Positions 60,750 through 64,000 of a stretch of DNA of 64,000 nt are shown here, in pieces. Each line of letters opens with the position of its first letter. Positions within the stretch are counted from its first letter, which is position 1. The stretch spans positions 6,207,498-6,271,497 of the forward strand of contig OZ024790.1 in NCBI GenBank assembly GCA_964017065.1, written 5' to 3'. The stretch is from Haliclona indistincta. Lineage: Eukaryota; Porifera; Demospongiae; Haplosclerida; Chalinidae. A model generated the notes under the pieces. That model was not told where the DNA came from, ran no database searches, and worked only from the letters and a program-made list of their open reading frames with translations. The translations under genes were made by a program, and so were the position numbers.

Positions 60750-61301
60750 TCCTACGTACCTTCACCTGAAACAACAAGTAAATAATAATATTCACGGTTT
60801 ATTCATAAATATCGATCGTCAACCGGCTATGCCCAATACTCGTAATACAAATTTTGAGGTGCGCACTCACCATCATGGCGGCTAATGAGGACAGTTTTTA
60901 GGTACACAATCCTGAGCTGTTTTTTTTATGCCGGCTGCTGTTGCTAGCTGAATTGAGTCCCTTAGACATCGCGCCATAGACATTTGCATAGATTGTAAGC
61001 TATATCGTTTGTGTAATAGCCGCATATCAACACTTGAGTGGTAGATCTGGCTAATATTCAAGAAACCAGGCTTTTATTCTCATCTCTCTTGTGTTGCTGT
61101 TGCACATAGTGTACCTAACGCTCACCAGCAGGCGTCCTCTGTCCCACTAATGCTGTTTATGCAACAGCACTCAAACTTGGAATAATAAGAGGAGACCACT
61201 AGGTGACTGTGCAACACACACAAGAACTAGAGAGTTGTAGAAAAAAGAAACGGTAGCTACATACATTATGAATAATTCTGTTTCCAGTGAAGCGCCACCT
61301 T
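60750..61301. mobile_element. TTAA-target element, inverted diverged copy
   Basis: The right end tgtttccagtgaagcgccac plus cttaa matches the element at 41512-42162 in reverse. The interior includes the reverse complement of the captured-exon-like segment, now with frame-breaking changes. The left end (ccttcacctgaaacaac near 60769) is degraded, so the left boundary is approximate. Confidence 0.7.
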
Positions 61302-61487
61302 AATTCACACTTTGTACTACTTGTAACATTTAAAAGCTGTCATGTTAGCAGACAGGCTCGCTCTACAGACTACATGAGTCATAACAGTAAACACGATTTA
61401 ATATATTAATTATAGGTAGCATGTGCCTCCAGATTAGTATTGACTTCAAGTCTCGGAATACACGATCAGTGTCTCTCATCAGCTGTC
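61302..61487 (+). promoter_or_regulatory. Distinct 5' flank of copy 8, shared with copy 1
   Basis: The block found before copies 2, 3, 4, 6 and 7 is absent. Instead gtgtctctcatcagctgtc directly precedes the ATG, exactly as before copy 1 (26153-26171). The ctctcatcag could also be a splice acceptor for a 5' leader exon. Confidence 0.4.
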
Positions 61488-63788
61488 ATGTCTATCTCTC
61501 TGGTCTTTGCTCTACTAGTTAATCTGTCTCTACCTGTGTCAAGATGTCAGAGAGTTCTTGCTAAAGACTGTCCCATGACTACTACCAATGGCTCTCTACA
61601 GCCACTCTATGTGCTGGTGCTAGTCCCGTTCCCAGACTCCAGACCAGGATCTGGGTTTGATGCAGGTCTGAGCAGCCTACCAGGAGCTCGTATTGCTCGA
61701 GATGAGATCAATAATCACAGTGATATACTGGAGGGATATCAAATTGAACTAATAGAAGGGAATGCTGAGGCATGCTCTCGTCTGACAGCTCCTGATGGAC
61801 TAGTCAATCTAGTGGAATATGGTATAGAGGCAAAGTGCTCTCCTGTGGTTGCTATGGCAGGACTCTTATGCTCCTCCCACACAATGGAGCTATCACGAGT
61901 TACATCAAGAGGCCAAGTCAGCTTGATAGCTCTAGCAGCAGCCAACTCACCAATATTTGAACTAGAGAGCGATCGATATCCTCACTTGTGGCGGTTCTTA
62001 GAATCAGCTAGTGTCTTTTGTGAAGCTTCTCTGGCACTCATGGCCAAATATGATTGGAGACGAATTAGTGTCGTGCACTCACACGGAGAGATCTTTTTCT
62101 ACCACATTGCTCTATATTTTAAATGGAGACTTAACCAGAGTGACGAGTTTAGTATTGGAGTTGATGGTAATCAAAAAGGAAGTTCTCTAGAGGCTGTGAA
62201 ATTTATAAAAGAGAATCAGATTACTGTCATAGCTCTCCTGGTGAACCCAGAGCTAGCAGCACTGATACTGTGCACTGCTTATGATGAAGGACTAGTGTAT
62301 CCACACTACATCTTCTTGATTTTTAGCCTTACCCATGAGATTATTATAAAAAGAGCTCATGGTCCTAACTGCGTGAGAGAGAAGATTACAGCGGCGCTAC
62401 GTGGCCATATTGCTACGTACTCACAAGACGGTCATGATGATTCATCCATTATTCTAGACACCACTGGAGAGGAGTACAGTCACTTTGAGGCCAAATACAG
62501 TCAAGAAGTTGATCGTGTCAAGAATGACTATTTCAAATGTCATGGAGTCCAGCCACAGTTGCTTGAAAGTATTGTTCCAGCTACCGTACTGTATGATCAG
62601 CTGTGGTCTCTGGCACTAGCTATCAACAGGTCTCTACCTGAACTAGAGAGGATCGACATGTCTCTCACACACTACTATACCACTCAACAACAAGTGGTAC
62701 ACATCATTGAGAATCATTTATCTAATCTTAGTTTTCAAGGAGCTTCTGGCCATATCCAGTTTGACTCTAAGCGAGGTGTGTCCACTCCTGTACATTTCTT
62801 TGTCTCTTCCGAGAGTGGCCAGGTCAGACGTGTGGGTGTGTATGACCCTAAGAACACAGCAGACTTTCACATTGACATCAATTCAAGTGATTTACCGAGA
62901 GATCATCTTCCTATTCAATACAATGTTCTACCTCTCTCGTGGACTGTTGTGGCATATGTACTATCTTGTGCTGTGGCACTCTTCACTACAGTTGTCCTTG
63001 TTCTGTATCTTTACTATCGTGATCATAAAGAAGTGAAAGCCACTAGTCCATATCTTAGTATACTAGTATTCATAGGATGCTATCTGCTCTGTTTGGCAGC
63101 TGCAGTCGAAGCTACCATAGTTGGTTTCGTGTTTTCTTCTCGATTTCTCACTTTGATTGTTAGTTTAGGAGTTCTACTTCTAGTCAATGGTTTTGGACTG
63201 ATCTTGTTGACTATTTTTATTAACATGTTTCGAATTTATTTCTTTTTCTTTTCTTGGACAAAAGTAAAACGTTTTAAGGCCATCTTGAGGAGTTGTTCTT
63301 TGTTCTTCATTGTCTTGTTGCTGTCAGTTCTACCAAATCTTGTAACTATCATTCTTATTCTGGTTGAACCTCCTCAATTCAAGAATAGTGTAATATTCAA
63401 AACTAACACTATGGTTTATAAGATCCAGGCATCTGTTGCTAACATCCATTTTTCGTATTTCTTTGCGACTTATTTCGGTTTGTTTGTCATTTTTATTTTA
63501 TTCTTTGCCTTTCGTACTCGTAAACTCAATTACCCAAACTTCAAGGACACAAAGAAAGTGATCATGTTCACTTCCATAATGATTGTCTGTGTTGGGCTAT
63601 CCTTTCCTCTCTACTTGTCTCTTAGTGCATCTGGCAATGAGCACTTAGCCAGCTTGGTTTATTGTACAGCTGTCCTCTTCATAGCAACAATATGCCTGAT
63701 GATGCTGTACGTTCCTAAGCTACCTCCAGCCATCTCACTTGGAGAATATTGTCGACAAAATATCCTCAAAACTCACTGTGTTTATTAA
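61488..63788 (+). CDS. GABA-B-like class C GPCR, array copy 8
   Basis: A 766-residue intronless receptor with ATG at 61488 (MSISLVFALLVNLSLPVSRC, the same signal peptide as copy 1). The transmembrane part is majority type and closest to copies 1 and 2 (GFVFSSRFLTLIVSLGV, YFFFFSWTKVKRFKAIL). Private changes include FKWRLNQSDEFSIG in lobe 2, YSQDGHDDSS, VKNDYFKCHGV (an added Cys) and HYYTTQQQVV. The tail ends KTHCVY instead of CVC. It shares its 5' flank with copy 1, so copies 1 and 8 may represent the older ends of the array. Confidence 0.9.
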   Translation: MSISLVFALLVNLSLPVSRCQRVLAKDCPMTTTNGSLQPLYVLVLVPFPDSRPGSGFDAGLSSLPGARIARDEINNHSDILEGYQIELIEGNAEACSRLTAPDGLVNLVEYGIEAKCSPVVAMAGLLCSSHTMELSRVTSRGQVSLIALAAANSPIFELESDRYPHLWRFLESASVFCEASLALMAKYDWRRISVVHSHGEIFFYHIALYFKWRLNQSDEFSIGVDGNQKGSSLEAVKFIKENQITVIALLVNPELAALILCTAYDEGLVYPHYIFLIFSLTHEIIIKRAHGPNCVREKITAALRGHIATYSQDGHDDSSIILDTTGEEYSHFEAKYSQEVDRVKNDYFKCHGVQPQLLESIVPATVLYDQLWSLALAINRSLPELERIDMSLTHYYTTQQQVVHIIENHLSNLSFQGASGHIQFDSKRGVSTPVHFFVSSESGQVRRVGVYDPKNTADFHIDINSSDLPRDHLPIQYNVLPLSWTVVAYVLSCAVALFTTVVLVLYLYYRDHKEVKATSPYLSILVFIGCYLLCLAAAVEATIVGFVFSSRFLTLIVSLGVLLLVNGFGLILLTIFINMFRIYFFFFSWTKVKRFKAILRSCSLFFIVLLLSVLPNLVTIILILVEPPQFKNSVIFKTNTMVYKIQASVANIHFSYFFATYFGLFVIFILFFAFRTRKLNYPNFKDTKKVIMFTSIMIVCVGLSFPLYLSLSASGNEHLASLVYCTAVLFIATICLMMLYVPKLPPAISLGEYCRQNILKTHCVY

Positions 63789-64000
63789 TCATGCTCAATA
63801 ATGACCAATGTTTGATTTTGATTTATTTTTGTTACAAATGTTTTTAATTATTATCATTGCTATACACAAAATCGTATGAGCTTTGTTCATCAGTGGAAAT
63901 GGCGAATCTTCTGGCTTCTCATAACAGTAGAGAACACTTGATAATTAGTACTTCATACCATGAAACAGTTTGGTAATAGATTACTTAGGGAGCCGAAATA
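63789..64000. other. 3' flank of copy 8 to the window end
   Basis: Standard receptor 3' flank (caataatgaccaatgtttga, cagtggaaatggcgaatctt). The array may continue beyond the window. Confidence 0.6.

Overview
The window looks like nuclear DNA of an invertebrate animal, most probably a sponge (inferred, not proven). Genes on the left have many exons split by mostly short GT-AG introns. The proteins are metazoan: PI3K-p85-like SH2, RING, HEATR1/UTP10 and GABA-B-like class C receptors. The DNA is full of non-autonomous DNA transposons with clear target-site duplications (TSDs). I see no bacterial operons, rRNA or recognisable tRNA genes.

Layout. 1-464: last exon of a p85-like SH2 gene whose body lies outside the window. 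1117-3965: a four-exon gene that closes in frame and encodes an N-terminal RING finger, a proline-rich linker and a C-terminal SH2 domain resembling the C-terminal SH2 of PI3K p85. This architecture is unusual. 4191-22705: nineteen exons, all in phase, of HEATR1/UTP10, a ribosome-biogenesis factor with a CACGTG E-box just upstream of its ATG. Only about 1,237 codons are visible; the C-terminal part is not found before the receptor array. Introns of this gene hold several nested transposons, including a roughly 7-kb Ginger-like element (14232-21224) that carries a Gypsy-type integrase, a zinc-finger segment, a chromodomain ORF and a HIRAN ORF.

26172-63788: a head-to-tail array of intronless class C GPCR genes, all on the plus strand. 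There are six complete copies, one full-length copy with a one-base frameshift, one 3' fragment, and two decayed 3' relics. Each intact receptor has a signal peptide, a Venus-flytrap ectodomain, a GABA-B-like seven-helix domain and a very short tail. Two copies (42936-45284 and 57725-region gene 55725-58088) share the ectodomain with the others but have a different segment from about TM3 to the tail, which suggests mosaic receptors. A two-gene block (35587-45284) appears to have been duplicated to 49500-58088, with a shared pogo-like insertion as marker. The intergenic DNA repeats with the genes: a common promoter-proximal block of about 250 bp sits before five copies, while the first and last copies share a different 5' flank.

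The RING-SH2 protein is a candidate phosphotyrosine-reading ubiquitin ligase. HEATR1 is a housekeeping gene. The receptor array is a young, actively rearranging chemoreceptor-type family. All functions are inferred from sequence reading; no alignments or database searches could be run.
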